From Sacculina carcini (lineage: Eukaryota; Arthropoda; Thecostraca; Sacculinidae): a stretch of 64,000 bases of DNA. The number at the start of each line of letters is the position of its first letter. The stretch's first letter is position 1. A program made the translations under genes and the position numbers. The stretch covers positions 7,382,928 to 7,446,927 of the forward strand of contig OU696570.1 in the NCBI GenBank assembly GCA_916048095.2, given 5' to 3'. This document shows positions 51,501-61,834 of the stretch, piece by piece. The notes below the pieces were generated by a model, which worked only from the letters and a program-made list of their open reading frames with translations, ran no database searches and had not been told where the DNA came from.

Positions 51501-52496
51501 AAATCCAATTTAAACTTGCCCGTCGTGCTGAATAATTCAGAACTCTGACACAAAACAATGAAAAATGACTAATTTTTTTATCATAATGTTTTCAAAATAT
51601 ATTTATAACTCAACATCACCATCTAGCATTAAAATCCGCCCTTTGTGCAGAACAATAAATAAAGTAAAATGAATATTGAATTAATAAGAAATGATTAGAA
51701 ATTAAAAAATAAAAAGTAAACCCATAAAGTCTTAACCAATAGAAAAGTCTAAATGTGAATGTTTTTATTTTAGATGTGGCAAAAAAATTTCCCTCGAACT
51801 GCCTCGTAATTAAACCCGCCCGTCGTGCGGAACTATAAATATTATTATTATTATAATTAATTACAGGCAAATCCAGTAGCATGGGAAGAGTGCAAGCACT
51901 ATAGAATATAATGAATCAAAAAGCAAAAAGCTTATCCAAAAGAAAAATATAAATTTGTAAATTCTTGTTTTAATTATTGAAGAAGATTTTTCCTCCACAC
52001 CGCTCAAGTTCACACCCATCCTTCGTGTGAGGTAATTCAGAAGTGTAACACTATCAAAACAATGAAACCTTCTGTCATCTCTATAATTCCAGATTTATGC
52101 GTCCGCTAAAACAGCATATTCATATAGTTGGTATTGCATGATATTACAACCCATATCCTTATGCAACTATGCAACTTATGCAATACAGTAAAATTCAGTA
52201 GTTAACTTTGTTCCCAGTAGTATTTTACCCGCCCGTCGGGCGGAACAATTCATGTGTAAATATTGAGGACAATAAAGCCTTTCTATTCAGTATAGTGTAG
52301 CATTAATTAAACTGTACCCAATAAAACCACACCATCCATGCTTGGAGCTAATATGATGCATTCTTAATTGTGATTGGGCTTCAGTGAAATTTTAATTTAA
52401 TGAAATTTAATCGGTGTATATTCCTGTGTAATCGCAAGTGCGCATAATAACAGCAGCACAGCAAAACACAGCAGCCACAATAACAGAGCGATAAAC

Positions 52497-53955
52497 ATGT
52501 ACAATAAACAGAGCCGAACGGACAGTCGCTGGCAAAGACTATTGGAAGCTAACGACAATAAGGCATTATGGTCTAAAATAAACTGGAACGGCGACATAGA
52601 AAATAGAGAATCAATACAACCTAGTAACGAGGATTTCAAGGAACACTTTGAACAGTTGCTTAACCAGCCACAGTTACCATGTGAACAGGTAGACATAAGT
52701 GATACACCATATATCCCGATACTGGATGATCCTTTCACAGAGACAGAATTAAGGCAGAGCCTGAAAAAGTCTAAGTCGAACAAAGCTTTCAGCAGAATTT
52801 GCCCTGGAATACTAAAACATTTACCAGTCGCGTGGATCTTTTTCCTACTGACATTGTTTAATATGATATTCTACTGTACTTCCTATCCAGTATCGTGGTG
52901 CTACAGTAAATTAACAGTTCTGTACAAATCTGGAAGCCGATTAGATTGTGGACACTATCGTGGAATTAGTGTGATGGACTCTATGGCGAAGATATATGAT
53001 ACAATGCTAACCGAAAGACTAAAATTGTGGTATGACATCGACCCATGCCAGGCTGGCGCACAAAAGGGTCGCGGGTGCATTGAGCATATCCTAGCATTGA
53101 GGTTGTTATGCGACTACGCACAATTCAAACACCGCACATTATACATCATATTTGTTGATTTCAGCAAAGCGTATGACCGAGTACCAAGGACAAAATTACT
53201 GGAGAGACTTGAACAGATGGGATGCGGCAGACACATGCTGAGCGCTATTGCCAGAATGTATTCATGCACCAAACAAATGTTGGGCAGAGCGGAGATAAAC
53301 GCTACGATAGGAGTGCGTCAAGGAGCACCCTCCAGCGGACTCTTGTTTGTACTATACATCGACGAGATGGTACGCATGTTGAAACAGACCTGCTCACCTG
53401 ACGACTACCTGGCCACGAACCATGCATTATTGTTCATGGATGACACGGCCATCCTAGCAACTAGCCTAGAGACATGCATCAACAAACTAAATTGTTTAAT
53501 GCGTTTTTGTAAGAAGAGCGGAATGGTTATTAACAAGGAAAAAACTAAGTTGATGGTAATCAATGGAGACAAAAACATACATCACACCGTAAAAGTGCAG
53601 GATATAGAAATTCAAAGAGTTAAAGAATATAAATATCTGGGGGCGTGGTTTGTTGATTCATGTCAGATGAACGATGTGTTAAAAGAACATGAGGTAGCCA
53701 ATGAAAGAACGGCAAATAAGTTCGCAGTGTTCTCGGCAGCAAACACGTTGATGCCGTACTATGTGAAAAAAGGTGTTTGACGCAGCCGTTGTGAGCGCAT
53801 TAATCTATAGCAGCGAGTCATGGCTATCGAACAACTGCAGACGACTGGAAAAATACTATAATAAAATGGTAAAGTGTTTACTGGGGGTGAGACAAAACAC
53901 AAGTACAAAACTTTGTTTAATAGAAGCAGGAATTCCACCGTTAGAATATATAATT
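52497..53955 (+). pseudogene. Reverse transcriptase, N-terminal and central part of the + strand LINE
   Basis: The reading frame encodes a non-LTR reverse transcriptase that would copy element RNA at the target site. Visible motifs are YRGISVMDSMAKIYDTML (fingers), QKGRGCIEHILALRLL, FVDFSKAYDRVPRTKL with the first catalytic Asp, VRQGAPSSGLLFVLYIDEM, and LLFMDDTAIL with the FxDD catalytic box. The thumb region includes KEYKYLGAWF. A one-base slip in the A-run at 53765-53772 ends the frame, and the protein resumes in the next frame as VFDAAVVSALIYSSESW...LGVRQNTSTK. It is then cut at PPLEYII by the inserted minus-strand LINE. I cannot fix the clade; motifs fit the I/Jockey-type RT group in general. 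Confidence 0.85.
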
Positions 53956-54162
53956 AACAACAACAACAACAACAACAATGTATTTGTATAGCGCTCACAC
54001 AGAAACAAGCGCGAAAGAGACAACAACAACAACAACAACAGTACACGACATCAAGATGTGAGAAAAGAAGTAGAAAATTCACAGAAAGGAAATTTTTTTT
54101 CAATAATAATGGAGATAAATAAAATGAAAATAAGTAAAAACATAAGTAAGTGTAAATTAGAG

Positions 54163-57027
54163 TCATAGGGAAGCGTAAGGTGTAAGAGTGCGAGAAGTGG
54201 GATCAAAAGATTTAGCAAAAAGATATTCACGAAGTGAGGAGGAAAACCTACTAAAGGATGAAGAGGAAGTGATTGAGGAGGGAAGATCATTGTAGACCCG
54301 AGGCGCATAGAAAGAAAAGGATTTTGCGGACCAAGGTGACTCGTTGATAGCGCGAGGACAGGATAAAGGACGATGAACACGAGAATTAAAGTCATTAGAA
54401 GAAACTAGAAGATCAGAAAGATAGGACGGGGAAGAGCTATTGTGCAGAATTTTATATATGAGACAACACAGCCGAAAATGAATCCTAGGAATGATGGGAA
54501 GCCAGTGGAATTGGAACAAGAATTGAGAGGTATGGCGGCAAGGTGTAGGATGGAGCACAAAACGACAGGATTGATTAATAATTTTTTTAAGGATTTTCAG
54601 GGATTTGTTGGTAAGAATGTAGTGGAGTGAGCTGCAATAATCAAGACGAGAGAGAACAAGAGACTGTATTAATTTAATAGAAGAAGGCTGGTCTAAACAG
54701 GATCGAATAGGGTATAGACTGCGTAAAATCAAACGACAGGTGCGCGAAATAGAGACAACATTGTTTGAAAAGGACAAGTTGGAATCGAAGATAGCACCCA
54801 AGTTTCGAACAGAGGAAGATACAGCGATTGGGAGTAATGGAGGAGAAATGCGCGGAGGGTGAAGGATAAGAAATTCAGACTTAGAAGTGTTGAGAATGAG
54901 GCGACGAGAGGTGGTCCAGGACGTAATATCAGAGAGAATATCATTGAGAAGAGTGGCATGAGAGAAAGGACAAGGAATTAGGAGTTGTATATCATCGGCA
55001 TAAATATGGAAAAGAATGTTGTATTTACAAAGGACAGGACAGAGAGAAGACATGTAAAGATTGAAAAGAGTAGGACCCAAGATAGAACCTTGAGGGACAC
55101 CAGAAATAAGAGAAGCAGATTTTGAAACAGTTGAATTGAAGTTTACTGAAAAAGTGCGACCAGAGAGATAGGATTTGAGGAGAGACAATGCTGACGAGGA
55201 TAGACCCAGAGAAGAAAGATCATTGATGAGAATGGCATGATTGACAAGATCGAAGGCTAGAGACATATCGAGAAGAACAAGGAGAACTGATTGACGATAG
55301 GAAAATTTAGATAAGATTTCATGAGTAACTGAAATAAGGACGGATTCCGTAGAGTGACAGGAGCGAAACCCAGATTGGAAAGGATGAAGGACCTGGGAAA
55401 TAAGGGGAGACAACTGGGAAAAAATAGCTGATTCAAGGAGTTTTGAAGGAAAGCTGAGAAGAGATATAGGACGGTAATTAGCGCATTCAGACGGATTTAA
55501 TGTAGGTTTTTTAAGGATAGGATGGACGATGGCATGTTTATCAGATAGGAATTGGCCATGAAGAAATGATGAATTAATGAGATGTAATAGATAAGGAACA
55601 AGAGAAAATATTGAAGGGGAGATAGCTCTAAAATTAATAGGATCAGCCGGAGAGGAGGAAATTTTGAGGGAAGATATCATGGTAAGAATATCTGAAAGAT
55701 GTATTTGCGAGAATGAAGTGAATTGTAGAGACACACGAGTATGTGTAACAGGGATATTGGAAGAGGGGAGTTTAGACTGAACAGTTAGGACTTTATTAGT
55801 GAAATGAGAAGATAATTGAGAGGAAGTTAGATTAGATAAAGAGGAGTTAGATCGAGAACCAGTGAGAGAGTTTAGAGTTGTCCAAAGAGACTTAGGGGAT
55901 CGGGAGAGCGAAGAGAGACGGGAGGAGAAGTAATTTTGTTTAGCTGCAGACAAGGCCGAGATATAAGAAGAGCGGGAAACAGAGAAGGAAGACCAATCAG
56001 ATGGATGAGATGTACGTTTCCAGATTCGTAGAAGTGAACGTTGATGTCTTTTCAATAGACGAAGTTGAGAGTTAAACCAAGGAGGAGAAGAATTAGTTGT
56101 ATTGCGCCGGATAAGTAAAGGAAACAAAGAGTCACTGATTTTAGATAAAGCAGAAGATAGGTGGGGATAGATGTCCGAAGGATTCAGGAAATAAAGCGTT
56201 TGCAGAGGTAATAAGGAATCAAGTAATAGGTAAAACTGCATCGGATCGAATTCTTTAAAGTTACGATAGGCAATCAAAGCAGGAGTATGAGGAGGCAGAG
56301 AGGCGAGACAAGGAAGAGTGGTAAGAAGAAGACTATGGTCAGACAAAGAAAGATCGGAAGGAAAGACAGTTACATTGGAGGGGGAATTGTCGGTAGAAAG
56401 GACAGGCGATGGGAAAAGGATAAGATCTAAGGAATGACCGGATATATGAGTAGGCGAGGAAACAGGAGAGAACAAACCATGAGAGTCTAAGATAGTTAGA
56501 AATTGAGAAGCAAGGACATTAGAGCTAGGCGAATCCACCCAAAAGTTGAAATCGCCTAGGATAATAAAGCGACTAGAGAAAGAGGATATGATGCAGTCGA
56601 GGAGAGTAGGAAATTCAGTGAAAAAAGAAGAGCAAGTGCCAGGATGATTATGGCGATAAATGATGGTGATACAGAACTTCGGAGAAGAAGGCGGTGAAAG
56701 TTGTAGAGCAAGGAATTCAAAGGATGAGAAAGAACAAAGAGACGGAAAGGATAAGACTGAAACATGTAGAGATTTAGAGAAAATGCAGCCCACTCCACCA
56801 CCGGAAGACTTGGTATTTGACCTAGATTTGTGTAGGAAGGAGTAACCTGTGGGAATGTTAGAGGAGAAAGAAGGAATGTCGGAGTCAAAGAGCCAGGTTT
56901 CAACAAGACACAAAATTGCGAGAGAGTGGATGGATAGGATATGGCAGAGATGAGTAGTTTTATTGCGACAGGAACGAATGTTAATAAATCCAATAGGAAT
57001 ATTAGACCAAAGAGAGGAGCTAGACAA
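54163..57027 (-). CDS. LINE ORF2: AP-type endonuclease + reverse transcriptase (intact)
   Basis: 954 codons without a stop. The N-terminal endonuclease/exonuclease/phosphatase domain shows NIRS (16-19), the catalytic Glu in LVETWL (E43), GDFN (D159, N161), THISGHSLDLI (192-202) and SDHS (D230, H231), i.e. the full set of active-site residues. The RT domain follows: NYRPISLLS (517-525), QSGFRSCHSTESVL, LLDMSLAFDLVNH with the catalytic D587, GVPQGSILGPTLF (643-655), and YADD (676-679). The C-terminal part has FHWLPIIPRIHFRLC and PSYLSDLL, diagnostic of the L2/CR1 side of the Jockey group. It nicks target DNA and primes reverse transcription there. It lies 48 bases downstream of ORF1 and is antisense to the host gene. 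Confidence 0.92.
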   Translation of the reverse strand: MSSSSLWSNIPIGFINIRSCRNKTTHLCHILSIHSLAILCLVETWLFDSDIPSFSSNIPTGYSFLHKSRSNTKSSGGGVGCIFSKSLHVSVLSFPSLCSFSSFEFLALQLSPPSSPKFCITIIYRHNHPGTCSSFFTEFPTLLDCIISSFSSRFIILGDFNFWVDSPSSNVLASQFLTILDSHGLFSPVSSPTHISGHSLDLILFPSPVLSTDNSPSNVTVFPSDLSLSDHSLLLTTLPCLASLPPHTPALIAYRNFKEFDPMQFYLLLDSLLPLQTLYFLNPSDIYPHLSSALSKISDSLFPLLIRRNTTNSSPPWFNSQLRLLKRHQRSLLRIWKRTSHPSDWSSFSVSRSSYISALSAAKQNYFSSRLSSLSRSPKSLWTTLNSLTGSRSNSSLSNLTSSQLSSHFTNKVLTVQSKLPSSNIPVTHTRVSLQFTSFSQIHLSDILTMISSLKISSSPADPINFRAISPSIFSLVPYLLHLINSSFLHGQFLSDKHAIVHPILKKPTLNPSECANYRPISLLSFPSKLLESAIFSQLSPLISQVLHPFQSGFRSCHSTESVLISVTHEILSKFSYRQSVLLVLLDMSLAFDLVNHAILINDLSSLGLSSSALSLLKSYLSGRTFSVNFNSTVSKSASLISGVPQGSILGPTLFNLYMSSLCPVLCKYNILFHIYADDIQLLIPCPFSHATLLNDILSDITSWTTSRRLILNTSKSEFLILHPPRISPPLLPIAVSSSVRNLGAIFDSNLSFSNNVVSISRTCRLILRSLYPIRSCLDQPSSIKLIQSLVLSRLDYCSSLHYILTNKSLKILKKIINQSCRFVLHPTPCRHTSQFLFQFHWLPIIPRIHFRLCCLIYKILHNSSSPSYLSDLLVSSNDFNSRVHRPLSCPRAINESPWSAKSFSFYAPRVYNDLPSSITSSSSFSRFSSSLREYLFAKSFDPTSRTLTPYASL

Positions 57028-57075
57028 GGAAGAGCGATTAGAGGAATGCTTAGGAGAGGATGCTTGGGAGGCTAG

Positions 57076-58191
57076 TCAGGTGGAAGAAGGAGAAACGGAC
57101 GGACCGGAGGACATAGTGCGGAGCCGGATAGAATTTCTTACAGCCAAGAAAGAAGGACAGGAAGAGCTGAAAGATGAATGGTTATGTGGACGCAAGGACG
57201 AAGCACAATTGTTGCACCTTTCAGGTGCTGAGCGGTCACAGTCACCAGACCTATGAGGGCCTGTACAATGACCACACATCACCGGACGTGTGCAGTGTTT
57301 TTCTTTGTGGCCGAGACCAGCACATCGACCACAGTGAGCTACCCAGTAACGATCGTAAACTGGGCATGAGCGCAGTTCGATGAAGAGACGGTCACCGGCA
57401 TTTTTGATGACTGAACGCACAGCTGGTGAAACAGACAAAACAGCATGTGATATATTATTACGAGGAGTGGTGAAAAATAAAAGTTTGATCTCCGAGTCAG
57501 GCACAGATGACAGACAGTAATTTTTTTGCTTTAGTGAAGAAACGAAAGAATCAGAAGAAAAGTTGGGAGGAATGTTAGCCATAGTAATCTTCGGGCGAAG
57601 CTGCGTGGCAGTCGGCAGTGAGACTTCAGCGTCCGGCATGGCCATGCGAACACGATCGGCAGCCTTTTTGGCTGTAGCGGCGGAATCGCAGCGCAGCACC
57701 AGTCCGCCATTGACAGCAGGGCGCGAGGCAGACACCGGAATATCGCGCAGAGCCGGAGCAACAGACGATGTCGAAATGGGCGAGCTAGTCTTCGACTTTA
57801 AAACCACAGCATGTGACTGTTTCGGTTGAGGAGACGGTCGTGGAGTGGTAGAGGAATCCTGTGGTGGCTGACGTAGTTCATTTAGAGTGCCCTCAATGGT
57901 CTGCAGGCGCTGGCCAAACGAAGAGAAATCTCCAGCCAACTGGATCGCGAACTTAGCTCGACCAAGACAGGGAGAACACACCCAATTGACCATTTTCAGT
58001 AGGTCCGTCCTGATACCAGTTAGAGAGGCACATTTGATGTGGGCCCGCGAATCACATAAGTTGCATCCAACCCATTTGGAAGTCTCACCGGGAGATTTAC
58101 AAATACAACATTGACACATTGCGCAACGTGAGAATTCAGGTGAGAAACAACCAAACAATTCCAAACAATTAAAGAACAAAGTGAAAAGCAA
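57076..58191 (-). CDS. LINE ORF1: PHD-like finger + CCHC zinc knuckles (intact)
   Basis: Open frame of up to 371 codons. A start at about 58119 (MCQCCICKSPGETSKWVGC) fits better than the first ATG, because the preceding segment looks like untranslated sequence. The N-terminus holds a PHD-like Cys4-His-Cys3 pattern (CCICK...CNLCDSRAHIKCASL...WVCSPC). A Ser/Pro-rich hinge follows, then an RRM-like stretch. Near the C-terminus are two zinc knuckles, CGRCAGLGHKEKHC (CX2CX4HX4C) and CGHCTGPHRSGDC, plus a third partial one. ORF1 proteins of L2/CR1 LINEs of this design bind element RNA and form the RNP with ORF2. It ends 48 bases before ORF2. Confidence 0.88.
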   Translation of the reverse strand: MLFTLFFNCLELFGCFSPEFSRCAMCQCCICKSPGETSKWVGCNLCDSRAHIKCASLTGIRTDLLKMVNWVCSPCLGRAKFAIQLAGDFSSFGQRLQTIEGTLNELRQPPQDSSTTPRPSPQPKQSHAVVLKSKTSSPISTSSVAPALRDIPVSASRPAVNGGLVLRCDSAATAKKAADRVRMAMPDAEVSLPTATQLRPKITMANIPPNFSSDSFVSSLKQKNYCLSSVPDSEIKLLFFTTPRNNISHAVLSVSPAVRSVIKNAGDRLFIELRSCPVYDRYWVAHCGRCAGLGHKEKHCTRPVMCGHCTGPHRSGDCDRSAPERCNNCASSLRPHNHSSFSSSCPSFLAVRNSIRLRTMSSGPSVSPSST

Positions 58192-58206
58192 AGGAAAAAA
58201 TTAATT

Positions 58207-58785
58207 AAGAAGCAAAGGAAAAAATGGCTATGTAAATGGGAAACTACCACAATAAAGATACCCTTGCACGATATCTATAAATTATGCGAAGAGGAAAGAG
58301 CACCAGGATATAAATTTTTGACTGAAGCATTAAAATGGGAGGAGCACGAGCCACTAGAGCCAATCAAGAATAATATCCAGACAAGAGCTACACATATGAC
58401 GAAATTCTCCACATACATAAACGAACTAAACACAAAAATGAAAACACACCCGATATACACGGAAAAAATATACATCGAAGATAAGAACAGACAGGCGTTT
58501 ACTAGAGTACGACTAATGTCGCACAACCTACGAATCGAGCGGGGCAGATGGAGCAGAACACCACGAAACGAAAGAACATGCGCTTGCGGAAAAAACGAAA
58601 TACAGACTGAACAACACGTCTTGATACGTTGTGAACATACGGCCGAACACAGAAAGGAATATGGAAACAGATTAGACTTCGAAAGTATAGCAAATCTGTT
58701 TGAAAATTGTACCAGATATGAAGCGTTATGCGAATATACGAGTATATATAAGTGCCTTAATTTGATTAGGGAGGTAGAAATTTAA
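58207..58785 (+). pseudogene. C-terminal part of the + strand LINE ORF, after the insertion
   Basis: Continues the interrupted protein: ...KKQRKKWLCKWETTTIKIPL is in frame upstream of the apparent start at 58264. It is followed by HDIYKLCEEERAPGYKFL and a zinc-finger-like CACGKNEIQTEQHVLIRCEH (Cys-x-Cys...His...Cys), the typical C-terminal finger of many non-LTR RT proteins. It ends at a TAA at 58785. Joined to the upstream part, only the frameshift near 53770 separates it from a single ORF. Confidence 0.82.
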
Positions 58786-58937
58786 ATGTGTTATGCTGTT
58801 ACCGTGTTATGGTATTGCTATGTGATTTATTTCTTCTCTGTTGATGTTATACATGTTATATGATTCTTGATATGCTGTACTCGAATTCGAGCCATATGTA
58901 TTATTGTTGGACCTTGTGTCAATAAACTACTACTACT

Positions 58938-60276
58938 AATAGCTGTCAAATTGGCAACATGACATTTTGACTTTACACCGCCGTATCTTCCTTCAGACAC
59001 ACCTTGGAAAATTAAGAATTATACCGTATTGTAGAAAACAGCATTTCTAGCACGATGGTATGATTAATTTTAAGGTATGACAAACAGTTCCTGAGAAATG
59101 GGTAGAAAAATGAATAAATTTTAGTCACCCGGTGTTCAAGTGTAATTTTGGATGCATTTGAGAATTTTGCCAATTTTACACGTTTTTTGTTTCATTTGTG
59201 GGTATAGATTATACTTTTTCTTGTAGAACACAAAATTCTCTACACAGTAGTATATTCCTGTGTAATCGCAAGTGCGCATAATAGCTGTCAAATTAGCAAT
59301 ATGTCCTTTTGACTTTACACCGCCGTAACTTTTTTCAGATACACTTTGGAAAATAAAACATTATACCGTATTGTAGAAAACAAAATTTCCAGCACAATGG
59401 TATAATTTATTTTTATGTGTAACAAATAGTTATTGAGAAATAGTAGAAAAATGAATTAATTTTAGTCGCCCGGTGTTCAAGTGAAATTTTGGATGTATTT
59501 GAGAATTTTGCCAATTTTACGTTTTCGGTATCATTTGTGGGTATAAATTAGAATATTTCTTGTGGAACACAAAATTTTCTACACAATAGTATAATTTTTA
59601 TAGCTGTAACTCTGCTGGTTTATGAGGAATAGATAGGGGAATATTGACCAAAATATTCGCGTTTTTCAGTGCTAATTTTGCCTTTTTGACTTTGTCATTT
59701 TGACTTCACACCGCCGTAACTTTATCTTAATACGCTTTGGATAATTAAAATTTATACCGTGCTGTAGAAAACAAAATTCCCAGCATGATGGTATTATTTA
59801 TTTAGATGTGTCATAGTTAGTTGCTGAGAAATCGAGAAAAAAGTACAGAAAATCGGACGCTTGGAGCTTAAATATAATTTTGAATGTAGACTGAAATTTT
59901 GTCATTTTACATATTTTATATTTAATTTTTGGATATGAATTATAGCCTACCGAGTAGAACAGAATATTTTCTACACAGTGGTATAATCTGTTTGGCTGTA
60001 CCATTTTCGGTTTATGAGGAGTAGATGTAGGAATATTGACCAAAATTTTTGCATTTTTCAGGGTTCATTTTGTCTTTTCACCGCGATAACTTTTGTTGGT
60101 CTTATTTTTAAAATTTGAAATTTATCCTATCGTGTAGACAAGAAAATTTCCAGCGTAATGATATAAATTGTTGGCGGGTACATTAAGTGGTTACCGAGTA
60201 GCAGCTTGCTGAAAATGTGACCAAGGAGGGTGGGACAGACAAACACACAGACAGACAGACAGACAGACAGAGGATC

Positions 60277-60300
<24 letters not shown>
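58938..60300 (-). repeat. 5' portion of Helitron-like unit C6 right of the LINE block
   Basis: Resumes at AATAGCTGTCAAATTGGCAAC. It carries subrepeats with ACACCGCCGTA at about 58975, 59318 and 59710. It ends with CAGACAGACAGACAGACAGAGG, then ATCTCTTTTATATATATA and a (TA)n expansion. About 59280-59790 repeats the stretch 32210-32720 of C2 almost word for word. Confidence 0.85.

Positions 60301-60319
<19 letters not shown>
60281..60319. repeat. (TA)n tract at the right edge of the Helitron array
   Basis: TA expansion of the Helitron 5' TATATATA. It marks the outer right boundary, beyond which the hairpin and subrepeat motifs stop. Confidence 0.9.
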
Positions 60320-60322
<3 letters not shown>

Positions 60323-61480
60323 CTCAAATATAGACACGTGCATTTGTGCAATAGAAATATACGTTAAATTTTATACTTTTCGAAAAACTTTTGAGCAACT
60401 AGTTAGATCAACAACAGTCGAACATATGTACCGCATAATCAGAGGATGTTCTATCTGCAAATTCCATTTAAACATTGGATCGTTTAAGAAAATAAAAATC
60501 AAGTGAGAATTTCAAATTATATTGTGTGTTTAAATGTCACTATCAGGCATCAATGCGACAGACTCGACAGACTAGACAAGCATGTGAAACACAATCTTAA
60601 CGCATCCGCGAATGCTCAAAATGAATTAAATAGAAACAAAAACTTGAAACTCCCAAAGTGTAATGTTAAGGAGTGATTTCAGTGTTTACATTATATTACC
60701 CTATTATTTTAAATTGACGATATTTAGCGAACCATTGAGCTCAACTTATTAGCGCACATTTTTGCGATATTTGCGCTTTAGATGCTCAAACCGTATTGTG
60801 ATAATAGTTATGGAATGTAAAAAGTACACATTTTCCTCACAAAAAGTATGTATCTCATAATTAAGTGATTTTCAATACCATTTTATGGGTTTTAGTTTAA
60901 TTTCTACAAACATTTTAATGCAATTTTTAGCGCAACTTTTAGGATTTTATAGCGCAACTGTAATTGATTTTTAGCGCACCAAAAGCTCACCCTAGTAATC
61001 ACAAATGATTCCCAACTCTAGTTATGGTTAAATACATTTGCAATGATGAAAGGCCCCTCCGTGGTGCATTCGAATTCAGGGCATACTCTTCTCAAACAGA
61101 CAGACCATACTCTTCATAGACATTCATTTTATTCTCCATTGGTCAATCGGACACAACAAACAAATATTATTTTGTGCGTTATAACCAGTCAATCCAAGTT
61201 CTATGAGTAATAAGTCAATAAATTTCTACACAAGCGATCAAGTCTGGTTTTCCGACTAAGTATATCAAAGTAGATTGTGTAATTCTAATTGACTAGGGCT
61301 CGTATGAACAATCATTTATTTCTACAAAAATAGATAAACACCTGAAATATACAGAAATGATAATTAACTGTGAATAGTCGGTAAGCACTCTGTGCTTGTG
61401 AGTGCATACATGTGTGTATGTGTGATTTTGTATACGTGATTGTGTATGTGTGATTTTGTCAGCGTGTGTATCTCTCTGCG
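60320..61480. other. Intronic sequence with one unidentified repeat fragment
   Basis: No gene was found. 60885-61025 carries TTTTTAGCGCAACTTTT blocks and CTCACCCTAGTAATCACAAA, the inverted counterpart of sequence at 3320-3420 and 7400-7620. The rest appears unique and AT-rich. Confidence 0.5.
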
Positions 61481-61486
61481 TGTGCG

Positions 61487-61615
<129 letters not shown>

Positions 61616-61654
61616 ATCATGATCGGGCGCGATTTGTTGCGAGCACCATCGCAG

Positions 61655-61834
61655 GATTTCCAGCTGAACGACGAGCTACGTTTGATGGCACTCGAGTTTC
61701 TCGAGCACGTGCTGAACGCACGCAATCTGATGATCAACGAGCACAAGGCGGCCGTGCAACTCTACCACATGCTGACAAGGGAACAAGTCTGCCGTAGTCC
61801 GAGCGCAGTCGACATTTTCCTCGCTTCCGACCAG
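61655..61834 (+). CDS. Exon of RasGRF-like gene: remainder of the REM domain helices
   Basis: Follows the acceptor CACCATCGCAG and opens in phase 0: DFQLNDELRLMALEFLEHVL then NARNLMINEHKAAVQLYHML. This directly continues ...HWIAKHFQ from the exon ending at 2820. It aligns with the RasGRF pattern QDFE.N.EL......FLEEV..DP.L...ERKAA..I....T. The donor chosen (GACCAG|GTGCTC at 61834/61835) gives exactly 60 codons and leaves phase 0. A weaker alternative lies at 61786 (CAA|GTCTGC), just after the conserved helix. The sequence after MLTREQ is not conserved, so the exact 3' end is uncertain. The REM domain supports the Ras-GEF catalytic domain, which must lie downstream of this window. Confidence 0.88.

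Larger units (their letters stand above)
53956..58201 (-). mobile_element. L2/CR1-type LINE (-), two open ORFs, nested in the + strand LINE
   Basis: ORF1 and ORF2 are both open on the minus strand. The 3' end reads GAGCGCTATACAAATACA followed by (TTG)n at 53956-53987. A second (TTG)n lies at 54020-54042. Such a GCGCTATA(T)AAATA hairpin-like end with short tandem repeats instead of poly(A) is typical of L2/CR1-like LINEs. The target is ATATAATTA; AATTA is repeated on the other side (about 58202), a possible 5-bp duplication. The element looks nearly full length and young. Confidence 0.85.
52449..58937 (+). mobile_element. 5'-truncated non-LTR retrotransposon (+) inserted in the Helitron array
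   Basis: Both flanks are the Helitron subrepeat (GTGCGCATAAT | AATAGCTGTCAAATTGG). The element starts ACAGCAGCACAGCAAAACAC. It encodes an RT and a C-terminal zinc-knuckle region. It ends with GTCAATAAACTACTACTACT, a short triplet tail containing an AATAAA-like signal. No endonuclease part is present, so it is 5' truncated. It is split by the L2/CR1-type element at 53956-58201. Confidence 0.82.
48558..60300 (-). mobile_element. Helitron-like unit/composite C6 (-), interrupted by LINEs
   Basis: Its minus-strand 3' end is TTTTAATGCTAG at 48558, followed by T. The 5' end is the AGAGGATCTCTTTTATATAT block at about 60270-60300, leading into a (TA)n run. A second 3' end (CTAGCATTAAAACCCGCCCG) lies at about 49572, so it is a nest of units. 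50930-52440 resembles 13213-14500 of L0 in inverted orientation (both have the perfect CCGCCCGACGGGCGG palindrome). The LINE block 52449-58937 interrupts a GTGCGCATAATAGCTGTC subrepeat; without it the unit is about 5.3 kb. Confidence 0.72.

Noticed and set aside
13385..52245. CRISPR-like array made of the recurring CCGCACGACGGGCGG motif
   Set aside because: Spacing is irregular (200-500 bases), flanking sequence is conserved transposon body rather than unique spacers, and the genome is eukaryotic.
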